Positions 47,301 to 59,940 of a stretch of DNA of 64,000 nucleotides are shown in pieces. This DNA comes from Hymenoscyphus infarciens (Eukaryota > Ascomycota > Leotiomycetes > Helotiales > Helotiaceae). Where the stretch lies: contig LLCB01000243.1 of NCBI GenBank assembly GCA_001414345.1, positions 27,971 to 91,970 of the forward strand, read 5' to 3'. Every line of letters begins with the position of its first letter. Position 1 is the stretch's first letter. Position numbers and translations under genes: made by a program. The notes beneath the pieces are model-generated. The model did no database searches. It had not been told where the DNA came from and worked only from the letters and a program-made list of their open reading frames with translations.

Positions 47301-50300
47301 GGAAGACGCAACTCAGCGGTAGTGAGCACACGTGGACCTCAGAACGGGGCGGGGTAACTATATCATCGCAATGCCTTCAGGTTATTTATATCCAGTTACC
47401 ATAGTTCAACATGACGCGGAACACAACACCCGCTCTCCAGTATCGACGGCCAAAATATGGTAATTTTAGGCGACCAAAATAGTGAGGATTTTCCTTCATG
47501 GTGTCCCCTTCCCTCAGTCCGATCACCCAATGTTCGCTGTAAGGCTCGGGGGGCATGAAGTGAGAATATGCCGAGTATTGGCACCTTGGTGGTGCCGAAC
47601 TGCTCACATCAAAGGGGTTTGCATCTCCAAATTTGTCTCTTTGGCTTGATCTTGAATGTAACTCTTGCAAGCCATCTTTGACAGGATGTGTCGTGGAATG
47701 CGAGAGGCGAGAGGTCTGGAGATAATTGGGTAAAGGAAGGGGTTGCCAAAGAGGGGGGGCAGACTCACTGCGGCGAGGACATGTTCCATTGGAGGGATCC
47801 GCATCAAGCCTCTGTCTAGTCACATATCAGTGTGTGGCATGGATCGTGTAGAATGAGATGCACCTCGGATGGTGGGTTCTGGGATTGAAGCGGGCAAGAG
47901 ATGCGTTGCAAAGCGTCGAGTGGAATAGGGAGCCCACAATGGTGTTGCACAGAAATTCAATTTGTGGGGATTTGCCGAGGTGTGGGGGTGATTTGATTGA
48001 GAAGCGGTGTATCTCAAAGTGGTTTGATATACAAAGCTTCATTGCTGTATTTGCGCTGAGGTAGAGAGGTTTTTGGCATGGCTGCTGCCTACCGCATTGG
48101 GTGGGGGAAGAGAGATGGCGAAAGGAACAGTGAAGGGTAAGATTGAAGGGTGAAATTGTATAACGGTGATGGGATCTGCGGAACAAGAACCATTTCACAG
48201 AACAGGCTAGAACGGCGATACCCTAGCAATTGCAGACACCACCCTTCGTCCTCTTCTGTCGAGGAGCCCGAGACTCGATGCCTACCAAGGCCATCAGAAA
48301 ACGTATGCAAAGCTTGAAAGTGTGAATGCCATTAGTTTGCCGATCCCACCTTCGAAAGGTATACTTGGCTTTACTCTAGAGAATGACGGCATTGTGGGCA
48401 GTTTCGATGATTCTGTCAACGAACAAGTACCACATGACCGTTCTCAAGCATCGCATCTTATTCTTATTGCTATCATTATCGTCTGGGGTTGATGCCCACA
48501 TCGGGCAACGATGGCAAGACGAGCAGACGTGGAGAATTTTCATCCGAACGTTATGCATTGCGTGATCTTCCATCGTATATCTGATTCAGGGGCTGCTGAC
48601 GAACGATATGTTGCTTTCTTGGTCATAAGCATTGGCTGGTTGGGGTGAATTAATGGATAGCGCTTCAGAAGAGAGAAGTCCAGTCGAGTCGGAAGACGCA
48701 CTGCTTAGTGAGCGATATAATTCCGACTGTACACAATCAAAATAGTAGGCTGGAAGGGTAGAGCACAAGTCAATCGCAGTTGACAGTAATAAGCGAAATC
48801 AACCGACTCCTATTACGAGAATGGAATATGACGAGAACTCAGACGATCAGACCACGATGTTGTCTGTCGTTTGTTGCTTGTTCAAACCAATCTATTGGGA
48901 GATGCCACCATAATATTGGAACTTGAATTTGTCAGTGACCAGTGATCTTGAAGGCAAGAGTCGGGCGTTGAGAATGCCGCACCTCGGAATGTTTTTTGGT
49001 TCGTTGACTTCTGATTGGTAGCTGCTGAATTTTCCTTTTCTTATATTCAAACTCGTACAAGAACAAATAAGATCAATTGCACGGTCTTGGTTACCCATAG
49101 CCGTCAAGACTGACTTGGTGAAAGGGTACCCTGGTGGTTCTGTCGAGGTACTTGTGTGAAGCGTGCGAGCGAATTTGGAAGAGCCAAGCAAACTACTACT
49201 TCCAGAAGCAGCGAAGTGCATATGTCCATACTGATTGCGTATCTAAAACGTTGTGGCGTTCAAACTGTCCTCGGAGCCAGAGGTTAGATCGCATTTCGAG
49301 GGAACCCGTGTTGGACGCCTCTGCGATGTGATGTTTAGGCGCGCCTTCCCACTTCTGATAATTGAACAACGTCTAGAGAATCGTGAGCAATCGAACATGA
49401 CGGCTGGTGAAGCGGACGGAGGGTCCTCCCCTCCAACATCGGATCATTATCCGAGCATATGGCACCCGGGGCTTCCTGCGTACGGTATGCAGCTCAGTAA
49501 AATCTCCGTATGGTTGAATGCTGTGCGCCCTGTAATGCTCGAAACCTTTGCAGCTTCTCCATTGTTGCAATCGGGTTGTATCGACAGCCTTTACTATGGG
49601 ATTCTTGGATAAATCATCCCGTTTGTGGGAAATACATTCCGCATCTAAGGGCGAATAAAGCTGCCCTTACAATTTCTGTCCAACTGTAATGGGCAAAAGG
49701 TTTGAAGACAGGGGACACACCCCAGGCCCGTGGCTGGCTTGCGTGCGGGGAATTTTCATAGGTCCCGGTTACATGCGGGAAACCTGGTCAATGCAGGTCT
49801 GTTTTTCGACGTCGCAAGGAAATGATGGTGGGGAACTTGCGTTTTGATCAGCAGAATAATCAAATATGGCAGAATATAGATAGGTAACTCAGCAATTCCT
49901 TGAAATACTTTGGACATGCAAGTGTTGCCAATATTGGGTGTTGGTGAGGATGTTCTCATCATTAATGTAACGCTGGCTACATATTCTGCACAGGAGGTGG
50001 CATGTCAGACGAAAAGGTGAGTTTTGAATTACTTCGATGCAAGAAGCCCAACTCTGAAAGGAGGTGGTTGCAACATATAAGACGGACATCTTAAGGCCCG
50101 TTGAGAACTGTGCCTGCTTACAGCTTTTAAGGGAGGAAGGGCCGGATCGACGTTCGGGCCTGGCCGAATGCTGCGGTGGAATCGTCGGATATACGAAATC
50201 ATGGCGATCTGGCTGTTGTATCCCACATGCGTCTTCGTCTGCCGTTCAAGATGGCTACTTTGTGGCTAGTCATGTGGCGTTAGGGTGTAGTTTTAAAGAG

Positions 50301-53030
50301 CCAAGTCAGATGTGTCTCACCTCGCGATGATATCGTTCGCGGCAGGTGAGATATTCCTGCAGGTGATATGATGTCCGCACCTTGGTCCGCCAAACTGGCT
50401 TGCTTGCGAAGGCGGGGCGTGGAAAGAAAAGGCACTCCGTACTCTGTTGATCCAAATTAGAAGGGTCATTGCCTTGAGTTGAAACTGATATGGTCATCGA
50501 AGCCAAAGCCCCCGAGTTCCATGGGCGATAATAGAGTTGTTCTATCACGGGCTACCGTTACGAGGCCACAATAGGTACAAGGCTCGGTCGACCCACAAAG
50601 CGTTCTTCCTCCCCTGGGGGGGGGGATGGATCCATGGGCCACCGGACTTTGAAAGACTTGCTTCTCTTGCCCATCATCCTTGTTCCATCAACTGTCGATT
50701 TGAGATCGTCGCAGCCTTGCGGCCCCGTGTTGGAATGCCACCCTCTACCGAGACCAAGGTTGTGGGCGGACCGAGTTGAAACCCTGCCTCTCCCTGGACG
50801 AGGAGGCCGGATGCATCTGACTGCTTTGCTCTGCTCGGTGTGCGTTTGATGTATTGGTTGCTCTATGTATGCACAATATGGCTGGCTGACCATGTCGATT
50901 TGCAACTTTCACCAAAGGTGTGTGTCGATGTTGAGATGGTAACCAGAAGGGTGCGGGTGTTTTTGTGCCAATTTGATTGGCCGTCGTCCTGGGGGCATCA
51001 TTCGAGTCATCAGTTTAGCGAAATATGGATTTGTTGAGTTGTCTAATCTTGTAATGGTCAGATCATCGACCTTTGCAGGGTCAATGGACAGTTGGGATGT
51101 TGGGATGTTGAAAATGCGGTGTAGACTTGAAGGTTGTAATGGTCCGAGACGAGACTTGACTTGTTAACTTTGGGAGGAGAGACTAGCAAGGCTGCTAAGG
51201 CCGCCGCTCGTTAGCGTCTATTAGTCAGCCTCACCGGGGTTCATCAGGGGTTTAATTGAGCGACCAAGTCTCGTCTCTCCACCCGCGTCAAACCTGGAAA
51301 CACCTCATCCATTGACCTCTTTTCCCCCCTCAACCTGGAACCCCAATCTTGACACTAGTCAAGCCGCGTCGGGGCTCGCTCGTTGCGATTCAAGACACTC
51401 GTTCGCAGCGGGACCGATGCGATGCGCCGCTTCAGCTAGCTGCTTTCGAATCCCGACGGGAGGCAGTCTTTCTCGCCCTGGTTCCTTGGTACATATTGCC
51501 ACGAGGTTTTGCTATATCTGGTCGGAGCATTATTCGCATCGCATTCGTATCTGTATCTACGGAACCGACTACATCTGCGGCCTGCTTCTGCTTTTGCGCC
51601 TGCACCATCGCCTCCATCCTCTGCCTCTCCGCCATTCCACTCTCAACTCGACTTGATGGAGACGCCGTGTGCCAATAATGCCAGTACCAATGCCAGTACC
51701 TCGCGATGGTAAAGGCAACGCCATGACCAAACGAGGCTTAACCCACGACTGTTAAGTCGCTTTCTGTGGAACATTATAGCGGCCAGCCCCTTGTCTCCTA
51801 TATGGCATGCTTGTCTTCTGCCTCGTGGTTGGTTCCTCCCTTTTCCCCTTCTCTCTGCGCACCTGTTTGATTTGAGCCCCAGATTGCAGATTGGGCTTGG
51901 GGAAGGAATTCTCGTGTCATTTCACGCCATCAACACCGTCATGGTTCTGTTGGCCCACCTCGTAATGCACCCCAGCCTGTCGGTCCCTTTTAGGGGTCGA
52001 CATATACTCACCCCTCGCATAACATGACGATACTGGCAATACTTCAGGATACTTCTACCAGGTCGTCATGGGCGAATCCAGTTCCCATCCTCCCTGGGAA
52101 ACTCCTTTCTCCACCTTCATATGAAGCCATACACCGCACCTTTTTTTCCTTTTCACGATGATATCAGTCATATCCTTTGGAACGATAGACTTTTTACACC
52201 GCCGGTCGTCAACATGGAGGGGGGAACCTGGCCAGAAAGAGGGTTCGGCGGCAAGCTTCCGGATGTCCCTAACTTTCGAGACGGTCAGAGCCAGAGTTGG
52301 CAGGACGCAGGAGACGTGTTGAACACACTAATCGCTCGGTCCATTGGGTGAGAAGTGGAGCCGAACGATTACCATGACCACCACCCCACAGAGTGAAAAC
52401 GCGACTTCAAATCCAGTGACCGATTGTGGTACCGCCAGTGGTGATAATCCTGAACTCTTTTCCCTGGGTGGGCACCCCGTTACCATAAGATTATCCTGGA
52501 CGGAGGGGAGGTTGCATAGCATCCAATGCCTCGTTAACAACGATTGGCCTATCCCTACTATAAACATGCTACTGATGCTGATGCAGATGCAGATGCACAG
52601 CGATATGAATGGATAGAGTATATCGGTGTATCTGCAACCTAGACTAGAGCTTTTGGTTCTGCAGCACACCCCCCCATATTGACTTTCATTCCATGACCAC
52701 TTACTTGTAAGTAACATGACCATGGTTGAAATGAAGTTTTCCAGGTGTAGTAGTGTCGAGCCTATCATAAGCAAGGAACGACGTATGCTTCCTGCACCGA
52801 AGGCGATGTGGAAAAGTAATCTCTATAAATGTAGCCAGCCAGGCCCAGGTACCTTACCCTCAGGTACGCTCGGGTCACCAATGGCGGAGGCTCTTTCTGA
52901 GACCCACTTCGGTTCTCGGCGGGGCTTTGTGGAAACGCCACGGCAGTCAAGTTGCTGGCCATACCATGTGAAGCTATTTTCATGATTTCTCTGGGACGCT
53001 CTCTCTCTCGTTCTTTCCACCTCACCTCAC

Positions 53031-53060
53031 CTCCCCTCCCCTCCCCTCCCCTCCCCTCCC
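53031..53060. repeat. (CTCCC)6 microsatellite
   Basis: Six perfect CTCCC units. The array also contains overlapping CCCCT cores, the complement of the stress-response element AGGGG recognised by Msn2/4-type zinc fingers; whether it acts as such is unknown. Confidence 0.9.
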
Positions 53061-53360
53061 CTCACCCAGGCCAAGTCGGAATGAAACCACGCTACAAGTA
53101 CCTGCCTTCCGGCTCCTGGCCCGGAGCTCGGACAAGAGCTCTAAGTGTCGTGTTGTCGCTTTACCACAAACTGCATTCAAGTGGTAAGGTGAGGTGACTA
53201 CTAACTAGTCTAGTCCAGCAACCAGCCAGCCAGCGCATCTGCTCTTTGCCCGGTAGCATAGCATGGCAGCAAGAACCCAACCAAACCAGCAAGCATAGCA
53301 TACATGGCATAGCATCATGCTCCAGCCAAAAGTAGCAGCAGCTTAGCCATGGCACCGCAT

Positions 53361-53385
53361 TGCACTGCACTGCACTGCACTGCAC
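53361..53385. repeat. (TGCAC)5 microsatellite
   Basis: Five perfect TGCAC units immediately after a GCATAGCAT-rich stretch (53250-53315). Confidence 0.9.
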
Positions 53386-53424
53386 CATTCAACAGCAGAG
53401 AGAGGGGAGGAGAATAAGATACAA

Positions 53425-53449
53425 GTACAGTACAGTACAGTACAGTACG
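53425..53449. repeat. (GTACA)n microsatellite
   Basis: Four to five GTACA units, only about 40 bp after the TGCAC array. Confidence 0.9.
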
Positions 53450-53484
53450 AATACTCCAAACGTGGATGGGCCTCCGCAGACTGC

Positions 53485-53560
53485 CTGCCTACGCCTACCT
53501 GCCTACCACTGCCTGCCTACCACTGCCTGCCTACCACTGCCACTGCCACTGCCACTGCCA
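53485..53560. repeat. CTGCCTACCA minisatellite and CACTGC hexamers
   Basis: About three units of a 14-15-bp ACTGCCTGCCTACC repeat are followed by four CACTGC-type hexamers. Confidence 0.85.
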
Positions 53561-53644
53561 GACCAAACTCTCTCCACCCATCTACCCACCCACCTACCTA
53601 GTCGTCCGTCTCCATCCCAGACCCCATAGCGGCTCTTCCCCCCC

Positions 53645-53670
53645 CCTGCCCTGCCCTGCCCTGCCCTTCC
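53645..53670. repeat. (CTGCC)n microsatellite
   Basis: Four to five CTGCC units directly after a run of C; the following 60 bp keep degenerate CTTCC and CCACTT units. Confidence 0.85.
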
Positions 53671-54037
53671 CTGCCCCTTCCCTCCTTTCTTCTCCCCGAC
53701 CCATCTCTCCCTGCACTCTTCCACTTCCACATCCACTTCCACTCCCACTTACCACTTCCACCCCAACCATCTTCCCCCATGAGGTCTCTCGCCTACTGCC
53801 ACGGTAAGTATCCGCTGGGAATCAGACATGGCAATCATAATCGTCTCGTCACCGGGCCCTGATCCAATCCTTCCTTAAATACATATGTACCTCTCCTTGG
53901 GTACGAGTGCTTCTCTTGGGCAAGTTTGCAGCTCTCCTCTCCTCATCTGCCTCATCGTCTCATCGTCTCATCATCCCATCAGAAATAACACAAGAACCCA
54001 CCTTGTACCATTTCCCTTGACCTCCCCCTTCACCACC

Positions 54038-54045
54038 TATAAAAG
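54038..54045 (+). promoter_or_regulatory. TATA box (TATAAAAG)
   Basis: A consensus TATAAAAG lies 487 bp upstream of the ATG of the small cysteine-rich protein gene and after a pyrimidine-rich stretch. With the 58-bp UTR intron this implies a leader of roughly 400 nt (inference). Confidence 0.5.
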
Positions 54046-54384
54046 TATCTGGTTGGAGACAGAAGCAAAGCGAAGCGTGCTTAGTCGACAAAGCTCACCC
54101 TTTCATTGGACAACTCAACCACCGCCCACCATCTATTTCTTAAAAGAAACCCACCGTCCTTCTCTTCAACCTTCCATCATCTTGTCCATTGGAGTTTTGG
54201 AAGCATCCAGACCATTCACCTTTGGGCGGTCCCTCTTTAAGCTTTGGTTTTGCCTCAGTTCACGTCCTATCATAGCCATTGCTCGGCGTCATTAGCGCAA
54301 CTCTCGCACCTCACCATCTCCAGTCAGAAATCTTCCATCTGGAAAAACGGTACTCCATACGCTCTACTATTGACGAATCGCGGG

Positions 54385-54442
54385 GTACGTGTATATCTTC
54401 TCCTTCTCTCACTGATCTCGAGAAGTGCTAACGGCCTCCAAG
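54385..54442 (+). other. Probable 5'-UTR intron of the small cysteine-rich protein gene
   Basis: GTACGT donor, GCTAAC branch site at about 54427 and AAG acceptor define a 58-bp intron 82 bp upstream of the ATG. A second donor-like site (GTAAGT at 53803) and an acceptor (TTTGCAG near 53930) may mark another leader intron. Confidence 0.55.
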
Positions 54443-54524
54443 TTCCACCGTCGAAGACTCTCCGCAACCCACCACGTACCGCTGTAGTGAACTCTTCAAA
54501 GTGGCTTCTTCGTCAACCAAGACC

Positions 54525-54689
54525 ATGGCAGTTCCCGGATATTGCAGTCACTCCTTCATCATGCTCAAGTCGGATACCACCATGGTGCAATGGATTTGCC
54601 AAATGTGTCACGCCGGGCCCTTCAACCACATCTACGAGTGCAAGTACTGCAAGCTCAAGACTTGCCGGCCCTGCTCGATGAAGGCCTGA
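54525..54689 (+). CDS. 54-residue zinc-ribbon-like cysteine-rich protein
   Basis: Short gene of 54 residues. Seven cysteines: C7, C25, C28, C39, C42, C47 and C50. The last six form CQMC, then a ten-residue loop, then CKYCKLKTCRPC (CxxC-x10-CxxC-x4-CxxC), with H29 and H35 close by, a pattern expected to bind zinc. The sequence WICQMCHAGPFNHIYECKYC has the look of a conserved small fungal protein of unknown function, which I recall only as a type. No signal peptide, so probably intracellular, perhaps an RNA-, DNA- or protein-binding microprotein. Start: ACCATGG at 54525; an internal ATG at residue 20 (MVQWIC) would give a 35-residue core. The long spliced leader and microsatellite-rich promoter suggest elaborate control. 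No other gene overlaps it, and codon use looks ordinary. Confidence 0.7.
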   Translation: MAVPGYCSHSFIMLKSDTTMVQWICQMCHAGPFNHIYECKYCKLKTCRPCSMKA

Positions 54690-56450
54690 TTGTGTCACTT
54701 TTCGTTCGTTGTTGCCGGTACGTAATGTTATCCAGCCATTCCAAATCTCGTTCGTTGGGGGAAAACGATGGGTGGTTTACACACATCGTATCTCGGAAAC
54801 CACGTTCCTACTACCCTGGAGTGGTTTGGGGGGGCAAGACGAAAATAGCCACTGACATCAACTTTGCAGCCCTATTGCGATTTCCCATGTCGACCAGTTC
54901 GCGTCGCCCAAAAACTGTCAGAGGTTCCAGCAGAAGAAAAAAAACAATTTTTGACAGCGGTCAACCCCGCGTCGACCAGACCGATCCGATCATGCAGCCT
55001 CTCGTCGACGTGGGAGAATGCATCATGCAGCCGATTTGGTGGTCTCGGGCTCCTGTGCTGAGCTTGCAGGGTTGGTCGCTTGCGCTGCAAGGGCGATCCC
55101 ATCACCGCCAGCACAAGATCTGATTCCCGAACGGTGGCCCCTGAATTTCGGAACGACCAACATTTGTAACCAAAGATGCCTCTCGATACACCTTTCTTTT
55201 CCTCGACCCCTTTTCCGCGAATAACGACTTGCACGATGACGATTCCTCCTTCTATATGTCGACAACCCGCACTCGGTCGGCTAGCCATTCAATCGGCTTC
55301 GGCAGCACAGAACGAGCGGTGGACGATTGTTTGGCATCACTTTTTTCTGCCACTGCTGGGTGGAGTACAGTACAGCCAGCACATCACATTTGACAATCAA
55401 CCACCGCTACCCGACGTGTTTCTTGTTTGACAAAGTATGACGACCCTTCTGTTTTTTTCTCTCCTTCCTGATATTTCTCCTGCCTTCCAATTCTAAAAGC
55501 ACGTTTGGGCTTGTAATACGATGATCGTGTTTGATTCTTGCCATGGTGGGGTCATGACTGGTGGATTTAGACCTCCTTGTTTGGGCTGTTGGGCGGCAAA
55601 AGCTCATTGGATTTATTTTTTTCCTTCTCTCTCTTTCCTGTTTGTTCGTTCGGTTCCCCCTTGTTGCTCTCCCGCGATTGGATCTTTGAAATTACAGCGG
55701 TTTGGAGGAGTGGCAACTGGACTGGACACGACCCCCCCCCCAAAATTTGTTCTTGTACATTTCTTCTCCTTTTTTTCTGTTTGTCTTGTTTGCTTCTCTG
55801 GTGTTTTGGGGAGGCCAGTTTAGACTTTGTTTAGATTTTTGTGTTTCTCTTTTTTCTCCCTTCTTACATTGCTATTTGCTCACGCGATGCGCAAATTATT
55901 ACGTGGAAGGGAATGGGGGGGGGGGGGGGGGGGCGTTGAAGTAAGAAAAGTACCCAAAAAAAATCAGTCGGTGGGTTTTGATCTTCGCAAACTAGACTTG
56001 GGATGGCTGTCTGAAACTCCTTTTTTGCAATTCTTCTTTCTTCTAATTGTCTTTTTTTTTTAAAAAAAAAGTTCTCAGGGACGTGGAGTTGAGAATGAGG
56101 GAGTACGCGAGTACAAATCTTCTTGGAGGGGTTGGCGTTGTTTGTTCGTGGTGTTCTGGTCCTTTCTCTTCTATTTCTTGTAGGGGCACTATTTGTTGAT
56201 GGAGCAATGGGGAGGTTTGATGGATGGAGAGTTTGATTCTAATAATGCAATGAAGAAGTGTACTTTTGACCGACATAACGGGTGCTCGTTTCATTTCTTC
56301 TTCTTGTTGTTGTTGTTGTTGTTGTTGTCTTGTGATGAAGCAGCGAGCGAGCGAGCGATGAAATTTCCATGCCATGCCTTCCTTCTTGATAAAGTGATTG
56401 ATAACCATTATCCATTATATTCAAGGTGAACGTAGAGTATTAACTCTATC
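54690..56450. other. 3' region of the small protein gene, homopolymer-rich
   Basis: No gene recognised. It holds a C run (about 55732-55741), a 19-base G run (55915-55933), a T10A9 palindrome (56052-56070) and a (TTG)8-type repeat near 56304-56328. It may be a long 3' UTR. Confidence 0.5.
55915..55933. repeat. 19-base G homopolymer
   Basis: Uninterrupted run of 19 G. Such runs are rare in fungal DNA and are also prone to length errors in sequencing. Confidence 0.85.
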
Positions 56451-56499
56451 TACCAAGGGAGAGGCAACTGTTCATCGACAAATTAATTCATATACCCCA

Positions 56500-57253
56500 C
56501 CCTATGTATCATATTATATTATATTATATTAGATTATAGTATTATAAGGTATTATATTATATTATAATATATCACCTACTATCTACGATTCTATCCATAT
56601 ATAAATTCATATATAATACACCAAGGACTAGAACTTATAGTAGAAAATACAACATACTATATAAATCCAGACTCTATTCTAAGACTCTATCTCTCTATCT
56701 CTCTATCTCTTCTCTCTCTTCTCTCCTCTATCCTCTATCCTTCTCTCTTCTCTTCTCTCTCCTCTCTCTTCTCTCCTCTCCTCTCTCTATCCTTCTATCT
56801 CTCTATCCCTCTATTCTCTCTCTATCTCTCCTCTCTCCTCTCTCTTATATCAGATAAGTAAGGTAAGTAAGGTATATAAGACAGATATTAAGAACCTCTA
56901 TACGCTAGAATTAAACTCTAATCTACTCTAATCTAATCTAATCTACTCTACTCTAATCTACTCTTTTTACTCTAATCTAATCTAATCTACTCTACTCTTT
57001 TTACTCTTTTTACTAAGTAACTTATTAAATCACTTATTTTTCTTCGTAGTGTTTTCTATAGTTTAATATACTCTAGGAATCGGAATTTAGATATTTTATT
57101 TAGTATACTGTTTTTTTATTTATTTATTTATGAGTTTAGGTTTATAAGTTTAGGTTTATAGAGGGGTTTAGGTTTATAGAGGGGTTTATAAAGGAGTTTA
57201 GGTTTATAGAAGGTTATATTTATAAGAGGTTATGTTTATAGAGAGGTTATGTT

Positions 57254-57294
<41 letters not shown>

Positions 57295-57430
57295 GTTTAG
57301 TAATCTTAAGTAATAAGTCTAGTAGAGTTTGAAAGTAAGAGGAAAGTAAGAAGAGTAGTAAGAAGAAAGTAAGAGTTTTTAGATATTAGAAAGTAGAAGT
57401 AGAAGTAGAAGTAGAAGTAGAAATAGAAAT
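56500..57430. repeat. Microsatellite-rich border of RIP block III
   Basis: In sequence: ATATT units (56515-56570), a 170-bp CTCTAT/CTCTCT pyrimidine tract (56680-56850), CTAAT/CTACT pentamers (56920-57005), GGTTTATAGA units (57125-57250), (TAGA)n (57250-57293) and (AGTAGA)n (57385-57425). All are low-complexity; no gene. Confidence 0.85.
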
Positions 57431-59640
57431 AGAATTTTCTTTTATTAGTTATTATTATATTATTTCTTTTCTTTATAGTGTTTTAATATTTTTATAGTTT
57501 TATTATTTTATAGTTTAATAGATAGTTTAATAAATAGTTTAATAAAGAGATAAATAAAGAGATAAATAGCGAAATCTTTCTTAGAGACTTAAATAGAGAC
57601 TTGAATAGTTAGTTCTCTATATATAGACTTAGAGACTAATAAACTTTTCTACTAATAAACTTTTATAGTAATAAAATACTAATAATTAGCTCTTAATATA
57701 AAATAATACGCTTTTACTTTAATATAATTAGCGCGATTTATTATTAGTAAAAAAAGAGACGATTATTAATCTCTATCGGTTTTTTTTAAGATAAGAGCTT
57801 TAGATAGTAAAGATATATTATATAATAGAATTTTTTTACTCTTTTTAATTCTAGAAGCTGATTTTCTTTTATATTATATAAATACTATACTAATTATATC
57901 TTTAGATTAAGTACTTTAAGCTAAGCACTTACTTATATTAGAGTATTCTATTAATAATAAGTATATAGCTTTCTTTAAAGTTACGCTTATAGATTCGATT
58001 CTATTAGCTACTACTAGTACGGATTTACTATTTAGTAATTATATAATTTAATATATCGATATATATCGATATATTATATATATCTGATATATTATTAACT
58101 ACGTTCTACTTAATATAAGAATTATTAGTAACTCTTTTTATATTTTATTAATAGTATTAGTATCTAAGTCTATTTAGATAAATTATTCTATATTTACTTT
58201 AAGAAGAGAAGAGAGAGAGTAGAGAGATTATAATTTAATATATATATAGGTCTTATAATACTAAAACGTAGAACTATAAATCTTCTAAAATTATAAAGAA
58301 TCTTTTAAAATCTTAAAATAAAACGTCTAATATATATTAATTCTTATTAGTTATCTATACTTATACCTTTATAAGAGAAAGAAGCTTCTATTTATAGAAA
58401 AGGTAAATTCTTTAATATCTTATCTTATTATTATAACTCTATATTATTATATTAGATTTCTAAAGAGAATAATATCTTAGAAGCTTATAGTAGAAAGTAT
58501 TAGAACTAGTATCTTACTCTAGGTTCTATAATAAGATTTTATACTTAACTAAAGTCTATAATACTTAGAAATAAGTTAAGAGTTATAAAAGAGACTTATA
58601 AGATACTTTACTTAGTATTATAAAATCTAGTTTCTAAACGCTCTCTTATAGAATAAAGAATAGATTTCTTTCTATAATATACTAAGCTAGAAATAATAAT
58701 CTTAAAAAGTAATAAAGAGATATACTACGAGAGATAGCTAGTACTTAATAGTAGATATTTAGAAAGTTATCTTATCTAAGAATTATACTAAATAAGAGAA
58801 ATATAGTTTAGATAATATTTAAAAAGTACTCTTTAGTCTTTTTTAATTATAGAGTTTATAAAAACAAGTTTTATATTAACTTACTCTTGAAAACTTAAAA
58901 TAGAATAAGAGAGTAAAATAGATATAATAATCTACTAAATCCTAAAAAGAGACTACTTCTTAGTAGCTATTACTTTTATACTATAAGTTAGAGTTTTATA
59001 ATAATAAGAAGAATAAAGTAGAATATTCTAAGTACTCTTATAAGCTTTCTTAAAATTTTATAAAAGAAACTAAGAAGAAATCTTATGATTAAATATAAGA
59101 ATAGAAAGCTAGAAAGCTTTATAAGTATAATATTAAAGTTAGAGATAATATAATAACTTAGAAATACTATATAGAGTAACTTCTCTCTATCTACGTTTCT
59201 AAAGTAGAAAATTTAAAAGAAATTAATAATAAACTATAGCTTTTATAAGAGAATAGAGACTCTTCCTATAGTATATAGAAAAGAAAGCTTATATAAAAGT
59301 CTAAGAATATATATAATATTTAAAAGTTATATTACTTTATATAAAGCCTAGATTATAATTCTATAGAAGATATTTAAGCTATAATATTAAAAAATAAATA
59401 CTTTAATTCTAAATAAGATATAATATAAGCTTTATAAGAGAAATAGAATAGAATTACTATAGAAAAGATCTACTACTATATTACTAATATATCTAGAAGA
59501 TATATAAAGTTATAAAGATATAGTAGTAAGCTAATTAGAACTAATAAGTAGTAGTAGAGAGAATAAATTTAAAAATAATATAATTTTATTATTTTAGTAA
59601 AGCTAAACTATATATATAAACTTCTAATAACCTCTATTAA

Positions 59641-59940
59641 GAGGCTATTTAGCTTATATATATTAGTTCTTTTTTAATATATATACTACTAAAAGTTTAT
59701 AAAAGAAATAATATAGAATATATACTAATATTTAGCTAATATATATTATAGTATATACTTTTATCTATACTTTTTTTTTAAATATATATATTAAGATATA
59801 TACTACTAAATTTAAATAATATACTCTTTTAATCTCTTAATCTTTAACTTTTATATATATATATTTCTAGCTATCTACTACTTCTACGACTATTAGCTAG
59901 CTAGCTATATATAACGAGATATATATACTAAGCTAAATAG
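59641..59940. mobile_element. Probable divergent MITE copy C
   Basis: Left end GAGGCTATTTAGCT, right end the complement of CTATTTAGCTTAG, about 300 bp apart, with TAA just outside both (59638-59640 and 59941-59943). The right end lacks the outer 4 bases and the interior differs from copies A and B, so membership of the family is tentative. Confidence 0.45.

Larger units (their letters stand above)
44384..54384. other. 10-kb stretch of normal composition without a recognised gene
   Basis: GC content is ordinary and no RIP signature is visible, yet no frame shows a known family or convincing splice-linked coding. Open frames up to about 155 codons (for example 46410-46847, 46864-47331 and 47386-47823, all minus) look like chance frames. 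It contains GATGGT repeats (44898-44920), a 13-base G run (47032-47044), a second G run near 50618, CT-rich tracts and the microsatellite cluster from 53 kb. It may contain non-coding RNAs or very long UTRs of the flanking genes. Confidence 0.5.

Noticed and set aside
46410..47823. Three consecutive minus-strand open frames of 145-155 codons
   Set aside because: They could suggest a spliced gene, but frames, splice sites and composition do not join and no family is recognisable.
53020..53760. CRISPR-like array
   Set aside because: The repeats are 5-15-bp microsatellites without unique spacers, and the organism is a fungus.
56052..56070. T10A9 palindrome as a terminator hairpin
   Set aside because: Such tracts occur by chance in fungal intergenic DNA and do not terminate RNA polymerase II; a similar one lies at 29762-29780.
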